Below, in pieces: positions 1 to 7,201 of a DNA stretch of 26,229 nt. Made by a program: the position numbers and the translations under genes. Position 1 is the first letter of the stretch; each line of letters opens with the position of its first letter. Under the pieces are notes generated by a model, which was not told where the DNA came from, did no database searches, and saw nothing but the letters and a program-made list of their open reading frames with translations. The stretch comes from an uncultured Anaeroplasmataceae bacterium (GTDB lineage: Bacteria; Bacillota_I; Bacilli_A; Acholeplasmatales; Anaeroplasmataceae): positions 1-26,229 of the forward strand of contig CAKQDS010000025.1 of NCBI GenBank assembly GCA_934229535.1, in the 5' to 3' direction.

Positions 1-20
1 ACTAGGACTTCAAAAATACT

Positions 21-66
21 AATATGTAGTTAGACTTATCCAAGGTCTAAATCTACACTACATATT
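21..66 (+). promoter_or_regulatory. leader hairpin upstream of lepA
   Basis: Two stacked perfect stems lie just before the lepA ribosome site. AATATGTAG (21-29) pairs with CTACATATT (58-66), and TTAGAC (30-35) pairs with GTCTAA (45-50). CTACA occurs twice in tandem (53-57 and 58-62), so TGTAG (25-29) can pair with either copy, giving two exclusive folds. No T-run follows, so it is not a plain terminator. It could be the end of an upstream unit or a leader structure; the sequence does not decide. Confidence 0.45.
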
Positions 67-84
67 ATACGAGGAGCGATATAA

Positions 85-1911
85 ATGCCATCTTTAGAAG
101 ATTTAAAAAAAAGACAGACAAAAATTAGAAATTTTTGTATAATTGCTCATATAGATCATGGAAAATCTACACTTGCAGATCGTATACTTGAAATTTGTGA
201 CAGTGTAGAAAAAAGGGAAATGCAGGACCAAATTTTAGATTCAATGGAGCTTGAACGTGAAAGAGGAATAACAATTAAGCTTAATGCAGTTTGTCTTAAT
301 TATAAGGCGGATGATGGAAATACCTATGAACTACATTTGATTGATACACCTGGACATGTTGACTTTACCTATGAGGTTTCAAGAAGTCTTGCTGCCTGTG
401 AGGGAGCAATACTTGTTGTAGATGCAACCCAGGGAGTAGAAGCTCAAACTCTAGCAAACGTATATTTAGCAATTGATAGTAATTTAGAAATATTACCTTT
501 AATAAATAAGATTGACTTACCTAGTGCAGATATTGAACATACAAAGCATGAAATTGAGGATGTCATTGGACTTGATGCTTCAAGTGCTGTGCTTGCTTCG
601 GCAAAAACCGGTGTTGGTGTAAGAGATATATTAGAACAGGTTGTAAAATACGTTCCAGCGCCAACTGGCAATCCAAGTGCTCCTGTTCAAGCACTTATCT
701 TTGATAGTGCCTTTGATGCTTATCTTGGAGTTGTTATTTTAGTATGTGTAAAAGAAGGAACCATAAATGTTGGTGACACTATTCATATGCACGCAACAAA
801 TGCTGAATACCAGGTAGTATCTCTTGGTGTAAAGACTCCCAAGGAAGAATTTAGAAGCTTTTTATCAGCTGGAGATGTTGGATTTATTACTGCTTCAATT
901 AAGGATATAAATAAAGTTCATGTTGGCGATACAATTACTACTAAAGAAAATTATGCAGCAAATGCACTTGCTGGATATCGTAGGCTTAATCCGATGGTAT
1001 TCTGTGGACTTTATCCTATTGATACTAAACAATATGAGGATTTGAAGGATGCTCTTGATAAACTAAAGCTTTCTGATGCATCTCTTGTTTATGAGCCAGA
1101 AACATCACAGGCCTTAGGCTTTGGATTTAGAACAGGCTTTTTAGGATTACTTCATATGGATATCGTTAAGGAAAGAATTGCTCGTGAATTTGGTATCGAT
1201 TTAATAGCTACAGCACCATCTGTTAGCTATCATGTTTATTTAACTGATGGCGAAATGATAGAAATGGATAATCCATCAGGACTACCAGAGCCTAACTATA
1301 TTGATCATATTGAAGAGCCATTCGTAAAGGCAACAATTATGACACCATCAGAATATGTTGGGGCAATTATGGATTTATGTCAAAAAAAGCGTGGTACCTT
1401 CATTGATATGCAATATATTGAAGAAACTCGAGTTCTAATTCACTATGAATTACCATTACTAGAAATTGTTTATGATTTCTTTGATAAATTAAAAAGTTAT
1501 ACTAAGGGCTATGCATCATTTGATTATGAACTAGCTGAATATAAGGAATCTAAGCTTGTTAAAATGGACATTATGCTAAATGGTGATGTTGTTGATGCCT
1601 TATCAAGCATTGTTCATAAGGATTTTGCCTATAATCGTGGTAAAATATTGGTTGAAAAGCTTAAGGATATTATCCCAAGACAATTATTTGAGGTACCAGT
1701 TCAGGCGGTAATAAATCATAAAGTTATTGCCAGAAGTGATATAAAAGCTATGCGTAAGGACGTATTAGCTAAATGCTATGGTGGCGATATTTCTCGTAAA
1801 AAGAAGCTACTAGAAAAGCAAAAAGAAGGTAAAAAGAAAATGAAGGAAATTGGTTCTGTTGAAGTTCCACAGGAGGCCTTCTTAGCAATTTTATCTTCAG
1901 ACGAAAATTAA
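85..1911 (+). CDS. lepA: Elongation factor 4 (LepA), ribosome-associated GTPase
   Basis: LepA/EF4 is a translational GTPase that binds the ribosome and affects elongation and initiation under stress. The 608-residue length is typical. Visible GTPase motifs are the P-loop AHIDHGKST (21-29), switch I GITI (61-64), DTPGH (87-91) and NKID (141-144). The C-terminal part carries the LepA-specific region ending in a Lys-rich stretch (KEGKKKMK) near residue 587, followed by the usual closing segment. The ATG start is set by GAGGAG at 71-76 with an 8-nt spacer. A HIT-family gene follows 26 bp downstream and is probably co-transcribed. It lies on the leading-strand side of the inferred left replichore. 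The family assignment is secure from the motifs and full-length match; regulation by the leader hairpin at 21-66 is inference. Confidence 0.97.
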   Translation: MPSLEDLKKRQTKIRNFCIIAHIDHGKSTLADRILEICDSVEKREMQDQILDSMELERERGITIKLNAVCLNYKADDGNTYELHLIDTPGHVDFTYEVSRSLAACEGAILVVDATQGVEAQTLANVYLAIDSNLEILPLINKIDLPSADIEHTKHEIEDVIGLDASSAVLASAKTGVGVRDILEQVVKYVPAPTGNPSAPVQALIFDSAFDAYLGVVILVCVKEGTINVGDTIHMHATNAEYQVVSLGVKTPKEEFRSFLSAGDVGFITASIKDINKVHVGDTITTKENYAANALAGYRRLNPMVFCGLYPIDTKQYEDLKDALDKLKLSDASLVYEPETSQALGFGFRTGFLGLLHMDIVKERIAREFGIDLIATAPSVSYHVYLTDGEMIEMDNPSGLPEPNYIDHIEEPFVKATIMTPSEYVGAIMDLCQKKRGTFIDMQYIEETRVLIHYELPLLEIVYDFFDKLKSYTKGYASFDYELAEYKESKLVKMDIMLNGDVVDALSSIVHKDFAYNRGKILVEKLKDIIPRQLFEVPVQAVINHKVIARSDIKAMRKDVLAKCYGGDISRKKKLLEKQKEGKKKMKEIGSVEVPQEAFLAILSSDEN

Positions 1912-1937
1912 TTTTACTAAAAAAGAGGAAGAAAAAA

Positions 1938-2363
1938 ATGAAACAAGAAAAATGCCCATATTGCGAACAAAAGGAATATTTAGCTAAATTTGGTTATTTA
2001 GCATTTGAAACTAGCACATCTTTAGTTATTGTATTTAAAGACCAAAGTCATAAAGGAAGAATGATCGTTGCTTATAAAAAAGATCATATTGCTGAAATCA
2101 AGGACTTAAGTGTTGAGGAAAGAAATGCTTTTATGAAGGATGTTTGTGACGTTGCAAATGCGATTCAAAAGGCATATTCACCAGATAGAATTAACTATGG
2201 TGCATATGGTGATACTTTAGGTCATCTTCACATTCACTTAGTACCAAAATATAAAGATGGTTTTGAATGGAATGGAACATTCCAAATGAATACAGGAAAT
2301 CTTGTAAGCGAAGATGAATGCAAAAAGATAGCCCAAATTATCAAAGATAATTATGAAGCATAA
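1938..2363 (+). CDS. HIT-family nucleotide hydrolase/transferase
   Basis: The histidine-triad signature HLHIHLV is seen at residues 96-102. An N-terminal CPYC (Cys6, Cys9) could form half of a zinc site, as in several HIT proteins. At 141 residues it is a normal single-domain HIT protein. The family hydrolyses nucleoside phosphoramidates or dinucleoside polyphosphates (HinT or Fhit type); which substrate is used here cannot be told. An AGAGGAAG ribosome site (1924-1931) precedes the ATG. It sits between lepA and the U32 gene and is followed by a strong hairpin (2366-2395), so lepA-HIT probably forms one unit with partial read-through into the U32 gene. The motif is clear; the physiological role is not. 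Confidence 0.9.
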   Translation: MKQEKCPYCEQKEYLAKFGYLAFETSTSLVIVFKDQSHKGRMIVAYKKDHIAEIKDLSVEERNAFMKDVCDVANAIQKAYSPDRINYGAYGDTLGHLHIHLVPKYKDGFEWNGTFQMNTGNLVSEDECKKIAQIIKDNYEA

Positions 2364-2365
2364 TT

Positions 2366-2395
2366 AAAATGGATATCTTAAATGATATCCATTTT
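2366..2395 (+). terminator. hairpin terminator/attenuator after the HIT gene
   Basis: A perfect 12-bp stem, AAAATGGATATC (2366-2377) and GATATCCATTTT (2384-2395), has a 6-nt loop and ends in four T. It starts two bases after the HIT stop codon and ends six bases before the AAAGGAGG ribosome site of the next gene. The T-tract is short, so it may attenuate rather than fully stop transcription. Confidence 0.65.
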
Positions 2396-2415
2396 GAATT
2401 TAAAGGAGGAATTTT

Positions 2416-4644
2416 ATGAAGCCAGAGCTTTTAGCACCAGCAGGAACATTTGAAGCATTTAAGCAAGCAATCTTTAATGGAGCTGATGCTGTTTATCTAG
2501 CAACAGAAAAATTTGGAGCTAGAGCCTATGCTAAAAATTTAACAATAGATGAATTAAAGGAAGCTTTAAGATTAGCCCATCCTTTAAATAAAAAAATATA
2601 TGTAACAGTTAATACAATTTTAAAAGAAAATGAAGTTGAAGAATGCAAAAAATACCTAAATACATTATATGAGTTAGGTGTTGATGGTGTTATTTTGGCT
2701 GATTTTGCGATGATTAATTATGTTATAAATAATTTGAATGAAATGGAAGCTCATATTTCTACACAATGTGGTGTTAAGGATTTAAATGATGTACTTTTTT
2801 TTGAAAAAATGAATGCTAAAAGATGCGTTATCGCTAGAGAAAATTCCATTGAAAGCATTAAAAACATAAAAAGTAATTCCAATATGCCACTTGAGGTTTT
2901 TGCTTACGGCGCATTATGTGTAAGCTATAGTGGTGGCTGTTTATTTTCATCATTATTGTCATTACGTTCAGGAAATCGAGGAAGATGTGCTCAAAATTGT
3001 CGTAGAGAGTATCAAATCTTTAAAAATGGTGAGCAATTAGCTGCTACTGGCTACCACTTATCTATGCGTGATTTAAATACAGCAAATAATTTTAAAGACT
3101 TTATTGATGCTAATGTGGATTCATTAAAAATAGAAGGTCGAATGAAATCTCCTGAATATGTAAAAATAGTAACAAGTGAGCTTAGAAAAAAGCTTGATAA
3201 TGTTTCCTATAATCCTGCAAAATTAGATACAGTTTTTCATAGAAATTATACAAACGGCTTTGTTTTTAATGAAGACAATGGTCAAATAGTTGATGAAGGC
3301 AAAAAATCTAATGAAGGAGCATTCATTGGTGAAATAGGTCAAAAGCAAGGCAAGCTAACTGAATTAATTTTAAATAGAAATCTAAATGTAAATGATAGAA
3401 TTCGTATAGAAGATGATGAAGATTATTATTTTACAATTGATAAAATGTATAATTCAAATTTAAAGGAAATAAAAGAAGCAAGTAAAAGCGCTTATGTTTT
3501 GATTTATAAGAATTATAAACCTGGTACTAAAATTTTTAAAATGATTGATTCAACAATTGACTTAACAATTTCTAATTCTATGAAAATACCATTAATTATC
3601 AGTTGTTTTGGAAATGCCAACGATTATTTATTATTAAAAACCAAAATAGGAAATAAAAACTTTACTGTAAAATCAAATGAAATTATTTTAGAGGCTCAAA
3701 AGCAAGCTATTACATATGATTCATTATTTAAGCAATTAAATAAGCTAGTTGATACACCATTCTATTTAAAAAAGCTTGATTATAATTTAAGTGATGATTG
3801 TTTTATGCCAATTAAGGAAATAAATGAAACAAGAAGATTACTTATTAAGCAAATTTTGGATTATTACCAAAATGAAAGAAAAATCAAGGAAATTAAAGAA
3901 GATGTTAAAGCTTTCAATTTTGCAAATGAATTAGAAATTGAGCTTGTAGCTAAATGCCAAACTCTTGAGCAATACAATACTTTAAAGGAAATGGGAATAA
4001 CAACTATTTATTATGAGAATTATATTCCCTATGTTAATGCTAAATATCAAGATATTAAGGAGGATTATATCCTAGCTGGTAATTATGGAGCAATTAATTA
4101 TTATGAAAATAAAAAAATTACTGCAGATTACAGCTTTAATACCTTAAATAGTGAAGCAATCTATGATTTATTAAAGGCAGGATGTAATAATGTTTGTCTA
4201 TCATTAGAAACAGATAAGGAGCTTTTAAAGGAGATAGCAACTGGTTTTGAACAAAAATATAATGCTAAGGCTCCAATTGAATTTGTTTGTTATGGACATC
4301 AAAATTTAATGACTATGAAATATTGTCCTCTTAAAAGATTTAAGCAATGCGGTCAATGCAAAAATAATACCTATATGCTTAAAGATAATTATGGCGCATT
4401 TTATTTAACTCATACGGATTGTATATCCCATATTTTAAATGAAAAATCTTTAAATCTAGTTGATGAGCTTGATTATATTAAAAAATATGCTTCTAAGATA
4501 AGAATGGATTTTACAATTGAAAATAAGGAAGAGGTTAAACAAATTGTCAATATGTTTAAAAACAAATTAAATAATACCTCAGCTAAAAAAGAATTCAATG
4601 CAAATACGCAAACTCGAGGATATTATTTAAGACCTATATTATAA
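2416..4644 (+). CDS. U32-family protein, RlhA-like (rRNA/tRNA hydroxylase or peptidase U32 group)
   Basis: The N-terminal half is a U32 domain: it opens MKPELLAPAGTFEAFK with the motif NGADAVYL (21-28). Four cysteines, Cys168, Cys175, Cys191 and Cys195 (in GALCVSYSGGC and RGRCAQNC), match the iron-sulfur ligands known in this family. The protein is long (742 residues). A second Cys cluster near the C-terminus (YCPLKRF followed by CGQC) fits the two-part RlhA architecture with a DUF3656-type middle. In E. coli, RlhA makes 5-hydroxycytidine in 23S rRNA and the shorter TrhP proteins make 5-hydroxyuridine in tRNA; the older name is collagenase-like peptidase. Length and the C-terminal Cys cluster favour the RlhA side, but the substrate is inference. 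An AAAGGAGG ribosome site precedes the ATG. A terminator follows at 4694-4730. Confidence 0.88.
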   Translation: MKPELLAPAGTFEAFKQAIFNGADAVYLATEKFGARAYAKNLTIDELKEALRLAHPLNKKIYVTVNTILKENEVEECKKYLNTLYELGVDGVILADFAMINYVINNLNEMEAHISTQCGVKDLNDVLFFEKMNAKRCVIARENSIESIKNIKSNSNMPLEVFAYGALCVSYSGGCLFSSLLSLRSGNRGRCAQNCRREYQIFKNGEQLAATGYHLSMRDLNTANNFKDFIDANVDSLKIEGRMKSPEYVKIVTSELRKKLDNVSYNPAKLDTVFHRNYTNGFVFNEDNGQIVDEGKKSNEGAFIGEIGQKQGKLTELILNRNLNVNDRIRIEDDEDYYFTIDKMYNSNLKEIKEASKSAYVLIYKNYKPGTKIFKMIDSTIDLTISNSMKIPLIISCFGNANDYLLLKTKIGNKNFTVKSNEIILEAQKQAITYDSLFKQLNKLVDTPFYLKKLDYNLSDDCFMPIKEINETRRLLIKQILDYYQNERKIKEIKEDVKAFNFANELEIELVAKCQTLEQYNTLKEMGITTIYYENYIPYVNAKYQDIKEDYILAGNYGAINYYENKKITADYSFNTLNSEAIYDLLKAGCNNVCLSLETDKELLKEIATGFEQKYNAKAPIEFVCYGHQNLMTMKYCPLKRFKQCGQCKNNTYMLKDNYGAFYLTHTDCISHILNEKSLNLVDELDYIKKYASKIRMDFTIENKEEVKQIVNMFKNKLNNTSAKKEFNANTQTRGYYLRPIL

Positions 4645-4693
4645 TTGCGAAAAAATAAAAATATAAAAATATAATTATTAATCAATTTGCTAA

Positions 4694-4730
4694 AACAAGG
4701 AATTTTAGAATACTAATTTCTTGTTTTTTT
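4694..4730 (+). terminator. intrinsic terminator of the U32 gene
   Basis: AACAAGGAATT (4694-4704) pairs with AATTTCTTGTT (4715-4725) through 11 bp with one G-U pair. The loop is 10 nt and an unbroken T-run spans 4724-4730. Confidence 0.8.
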
Positions 4731-4797
4731 ATTATATTTAAATGTATTTTTAGAAAATTAAGAAAAATAATGGTGATTTTTTTTAAAAAGGTTGTTT

Positions 4798-4825
4798 TTG
4801 TCATATTTTTTTTAAATGATAAAAT
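4798..4825 (+). promoter_or_regulatory. sigma-A type promoter of ssb
   Basis: TTGTCA (-35, 4798-4803) and TAAAAT (-10, 4820-4825) are separated by 16 bp. They sit after the terminator of the U32 gene and about 45 bp before the ssb start, which fits an independent transcript. Confidence 0.55.
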
Positions 4826-4832
4826 AAAGCTA

Positions 4833-4844
4833 TCACAGATGTGA
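4833..4844 (+). promoter_or_regulatory. small inverted repeat at the predicted ssb transcription start
   Basis: TCACA (4833-4837) and TGTGA (4840-4844) form a perfect inverted repeat with a GA centre, about 8 bp downstream of the -10 box, where a repressor would block initiation. It is short and could be chance in such AT-rich DNA. Confidence 0.25.
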
Positions 4845-4861
4845 AATAATAAGGAAGGAGG

Positions 4862-4876
4862 GTACACATAGTGTAC
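4862..4876 (+). repeat. inverted repeat enclosing the ssb GTG start
   Basis: GTACAC (4862-4867), ATA, then GTGTAC (4871-4876) form a perfect inverted repeat. The right arm begins with the GTG start codon, and the left arm begins at the last G of the ribosome site AAGGAGGG. In RNA the start codon would sit in a 6-bp stem with a 3-nt loop. Confidence 0.5.
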
Positions 4877-5224
4877 AATTATGTAATGCTAGTCGGCAGG
4901 CTTGCAAAGGATCCCGTTTTACGTGAGCTTAAGGATGGCAAAAAGGTTGTTGAATTAGTGCTTGCTGTTCAACGAGGCTTCAAGGACTATAATGGTGAAC
5001 AAACAGTTGATTATATTCCTGTAACTGTTTGGGAGGCTTTAGCTGAAGCATCTAGTGAATATCTTACTAAGGGTAAAATGATTCTTGCTAAAGGAAGAAT
5101 TACTCCTAAAAAGGAATTAGACACTTTAGCTTCTGGTGCAACTGTCCAAAATTATTTTGTAACTGCTGATAAGATTGTTTTTCTCTCTGGTACTACAAAA
5201 AAGAAGGAAGAAGACCAAATTTAA
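4871..5224 (+). CDS. ssb: Single-stranded DNA-binding protein, short form (SsbB-like)
   Basis: An OB-fold SSB opening MYNYVMLVGRLAKDP, the family's standard N-terminus, with VDYIPVTVW at 46-54. It protects ssDNA during replication, recombination or DNA uptake. The start is GTG, chosen because it gives the conserved N-terminus and lies 8 nt after AAGGAGGG. The protein is only 117 residues. It has no Gly/Gln-rich linker and no acidic DDDIPF-type tip, ending instead in a Lys/Glu-rich tail (TTKKKEEDQI). That resembles the short SsbB class of Bacillus rather than the main replicative SSB, so a second, tipped SSB may be encoded elsewhere. It has its own promoter, and a terminator that overlaps its stop codon, so it appears monocistronic. 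Confidence 0.9.
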   Translation: MYNYVMLVGRLAKDPVLRELKDGKKVVELVLAVQRGFKDYNGEQTVDYIPVTVWEALAEASSEYLTKGKMILAKGRITPKKELDTLASGATVQNYFVTADKIVFLSGTTKKKEEDQI

Positions 5225-5239
5225 TGGTCTTTTTCTTTT
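5207..5239 (+). terminator. terminator overlapping the ssb stop codon
   Basis: GAAGAAGACCA (5207-5217) pairs with TGGTCTTTTTC (5225-5235) with one G-U pair, followed by TTTT. The ssb TAA stop (5222-5224) lies in the 7-nt loop, so the last codons of ssb double as the left arm. Confidence 0.75.
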
Positions 5240-5242
5240 GTT

Positions 5243-5274
5243 AACTATAATTTACTATTTATCTTATAGTTTTA
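5243..5274 (+). terminator. second, weak hairpin after ssb
   Basis: AACTATAA (5243-5250) and TTATAGTT (5264-5271) form an AT-only 8-bp stem followed by a few T. It could act as a back-up terminator, but stability is low. Confidence 0.35.
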
Positions 5275-5315
5275 ATGACGCTAATTTAGGAAATTAAATG
5301 TTATGTGCATATCAT

Positions 5316-5343
5316 TTGACAATATTCGTATTAATGGTAAAAT
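5316..5343 (+). promoter_or_regulatory. promoter of the ABC exporter operon
   Basis: TTGACA (5316-5321) and TAAAAT (5338-5343) have a 16-bp spacer. The leader to the first ABC gene is about 60 nt and ends in AAGGAGA at 5394-5400. Confidence 0.65.
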
Positions 5344-5407
5344 TGATGATGTCTGAATAATGTAATATATTTGGAAGAGAGTATTATTTTATTAAGGAGA
5401 TGGTTTT

Positions 5408-7201
5408 ATGTTATTTGGTCGTCATATGTCAAAATACTATTTAAAGTATATTTTATTTTACTTAATTGGTATTGTTGGACTGGCTTTAGTCGACTATTAT
5501 CAATTAAAGATTCCTGAATATTTAGGTGATATAGTTACTGCTGTTGAGGGTAGCAACGATATAACAGTTGCGTCCATATCTGTTATAATCTACGGTTTGG
5601 TTAAGGTAGGCATAATAATGTGCTTGGGAAGAATGCTTTGGCGTTTTGCATTATTTAATGCCTCTGGAAGAATTGAAGCTTCATTACGTAAAGAGATGTT
5701 TTTAAAAAGTGAAAGATTATCTCAAAGATATTATCACGAAAATAAGGTAGGAAGCGTAATGGCTTGGTTTACAACTGATTTAGAAACGATTGAAGAGTTC
5801 ATTGGTTGGGGCTTTGTAATGCTATTTGATGCTATTTTCTTATCAGTTGTGGTTATTATTAAAATGCTAAAATTAAATCTAGTATTATCACTTATTTCCT
5901 TTATTCCCCTATTATTAATCATAATTTGGGGTGGATTAGTTGAAAAATTTATGGCAATGCGTTGGACAAATCGTCAAAAGGAATTTGATAGATTATATGA
6001 TTTCACTCAAGAGAACTTCACTGGTATTAGAGTAATAAAAGCATTTGTTAAGGGGACAAATGAAATTCATACATTTGCAAAAATTGCTAAGAAGAATCAA
6101 GATACAAATATTGATTTTGTTAAGGTTTCAGTTTTGTTTGATGTAATTATTTCATTGCTTATAGCTGCTATAATGGCCATAATTTTAGGCTTTGGAGGCT
6201 GGTTTGCTTATTCAACAGCCATAGGTAAGGAAATTGTTATTTTTGGTCAAAGTATTAATTTAGAGGCTGGTGAGCTGGTAACATTCTTGGGATATTTTGA
6301 ATCAATAGTATGGCCAATGATGGCTTTAGGTCAAATTGTTTCAATGCTTTCAAGAGCTTCAGCATCATTAAAGCGCATCTCTCGTTTCCTTGATGAGAAT
6401 GAGGAGATAAAGAACAATCCAAATAGCTATAAGTTAGAGGATGTTAAAGGTAAAATCACCTTTAAAAACTATTCATTTGAATATCCAGGTAGTAAACAGC
6501 ATTCTCTTGATAATATCAGCTTTGAGATTAATCCTGGTGAAACAATTGGTGTTATAGGTAAAATCGGTAGTGGAAAAACGACACTAGTCAATTCTTTATT
6601 GCGTCTTTATAATGTTGAGCCTAATACCATTTTTATTGATGATCATGATATAATGGATTGCGATATAAATTCAGTAAGAGAATCAATAAGCTATGTACCA
6701 CAAGATAATTTCTTATTTAGTGATAAAATTAGAAACAATATTGCATTCTCAAATCGAGGAATTGATTTTGCTAGAATCAAAAAGGCTGCTCAATTTGCTG
6801 ATGTTGATGAGAACATATCATGTTTTAAAGAAGGATATGACACCTTATCAGGTGAACGTGGTGTTACCCTATCTGGTGGTCAAAAGCAGCGTATTAGTAT
6901 TGCTCGTGCATATATTAAAGAAGCACCAATTATGATTATGGATGATTCTGTATCAGCAGTAGATGTTAAAACTGAAGAAAACATCTTAAAAAATATTAAA
7001 GAAAATCGTAATGGAAAAACTACCATAGTTATTGCATCTAGAGTTTCAACAGTATCTCATTTAAGTAGAATTTTAGTTTTAAATGAAGGTAAAATTGAGG
7101 CCTTTGATACACCTGAAAACTTATTAAAAACTTCACCTACCTACCAAAATATGGTACGTCTTCAGGCATTAGAAGCAGAAGTAGAAGGAGGTAATCACTA
7201 A
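5408..7201 (+). CDS. Heterodimeric ABC exporter half-transporter, degenerate-site subunit
   Basis: A full-length (597-residue) type IV exporter half: an N-terminal transmembrane domain with about six helices (roughly residues 11-310) and a C-terminal ATPase. Walker A is GKIGSGKTT (384-392), the Q-loop Gln is 432 and the signature LSGGQ is 488-492. The Walker B catalytic Glu is replaced by Asp513 (IMIMDD), and the H-loop His is replaced by Ser544 (VIASRVST). These changes mark the subunit that contributes the non-hydrolytic site while donating a canonical signature to its partner, as in BmrC/BmrD, LmrC/LmrD and TM287/288. Such pairs export drugs or lipids. The next gene overlaps by one base (TAATG), giving equimolar translation. 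The substrate cannot be predicted. Confidence 0.92.
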   Translation: MLFGRHMSKYYLKYILFYLIGIVGLALVDYYQLKIPEYLGDIVTAVEGSNDITVASISVIIYGLVKVGIIMCLGRMLWRFALFNASGRIEASLRKEMFLKSERLSQRYYHENKVGSVMAWFTTDLETIEEFIGWGFVMLFDAIFLSVVVIIKMLKLNLVLSLISFIPLLLIIIWGGLVEKFMAMRWTNRQKEFDRLYDFTQENFTGIRVIKAFVKGTNEIHTFAKIAKKNQDTNIDFVKVSVLFDVIISLLIAAIMAIILGFGGWFAYSTAIGKEIVIFGQSINLEAGELVTFLGYFESIVWPMMALGQIVSMLSRASASLKRISRFLDENEEIKNNPNSYKLEDVKGKITFKNYSFEYPGSKQHSLDNISFEINPGETIGVIGKIGSGKTTLVNSLLRLYNVEPNTIFIDDHDIMDCDINSVRESISYVPQDNFLFSDKIRNNIAFSNRGIDFARIKKAAQFADVDENISCFKEGYDTLSGERGVTLSGGQKQRISIARAYIKEAPIMIMDDSVSAVDVKTEENILKNIKENRNGKTTIVIASRVSTVSHLSRILVLNEGKIEAFDTPENLLKTSPTYQNMVRLQALEAEVEGGNH

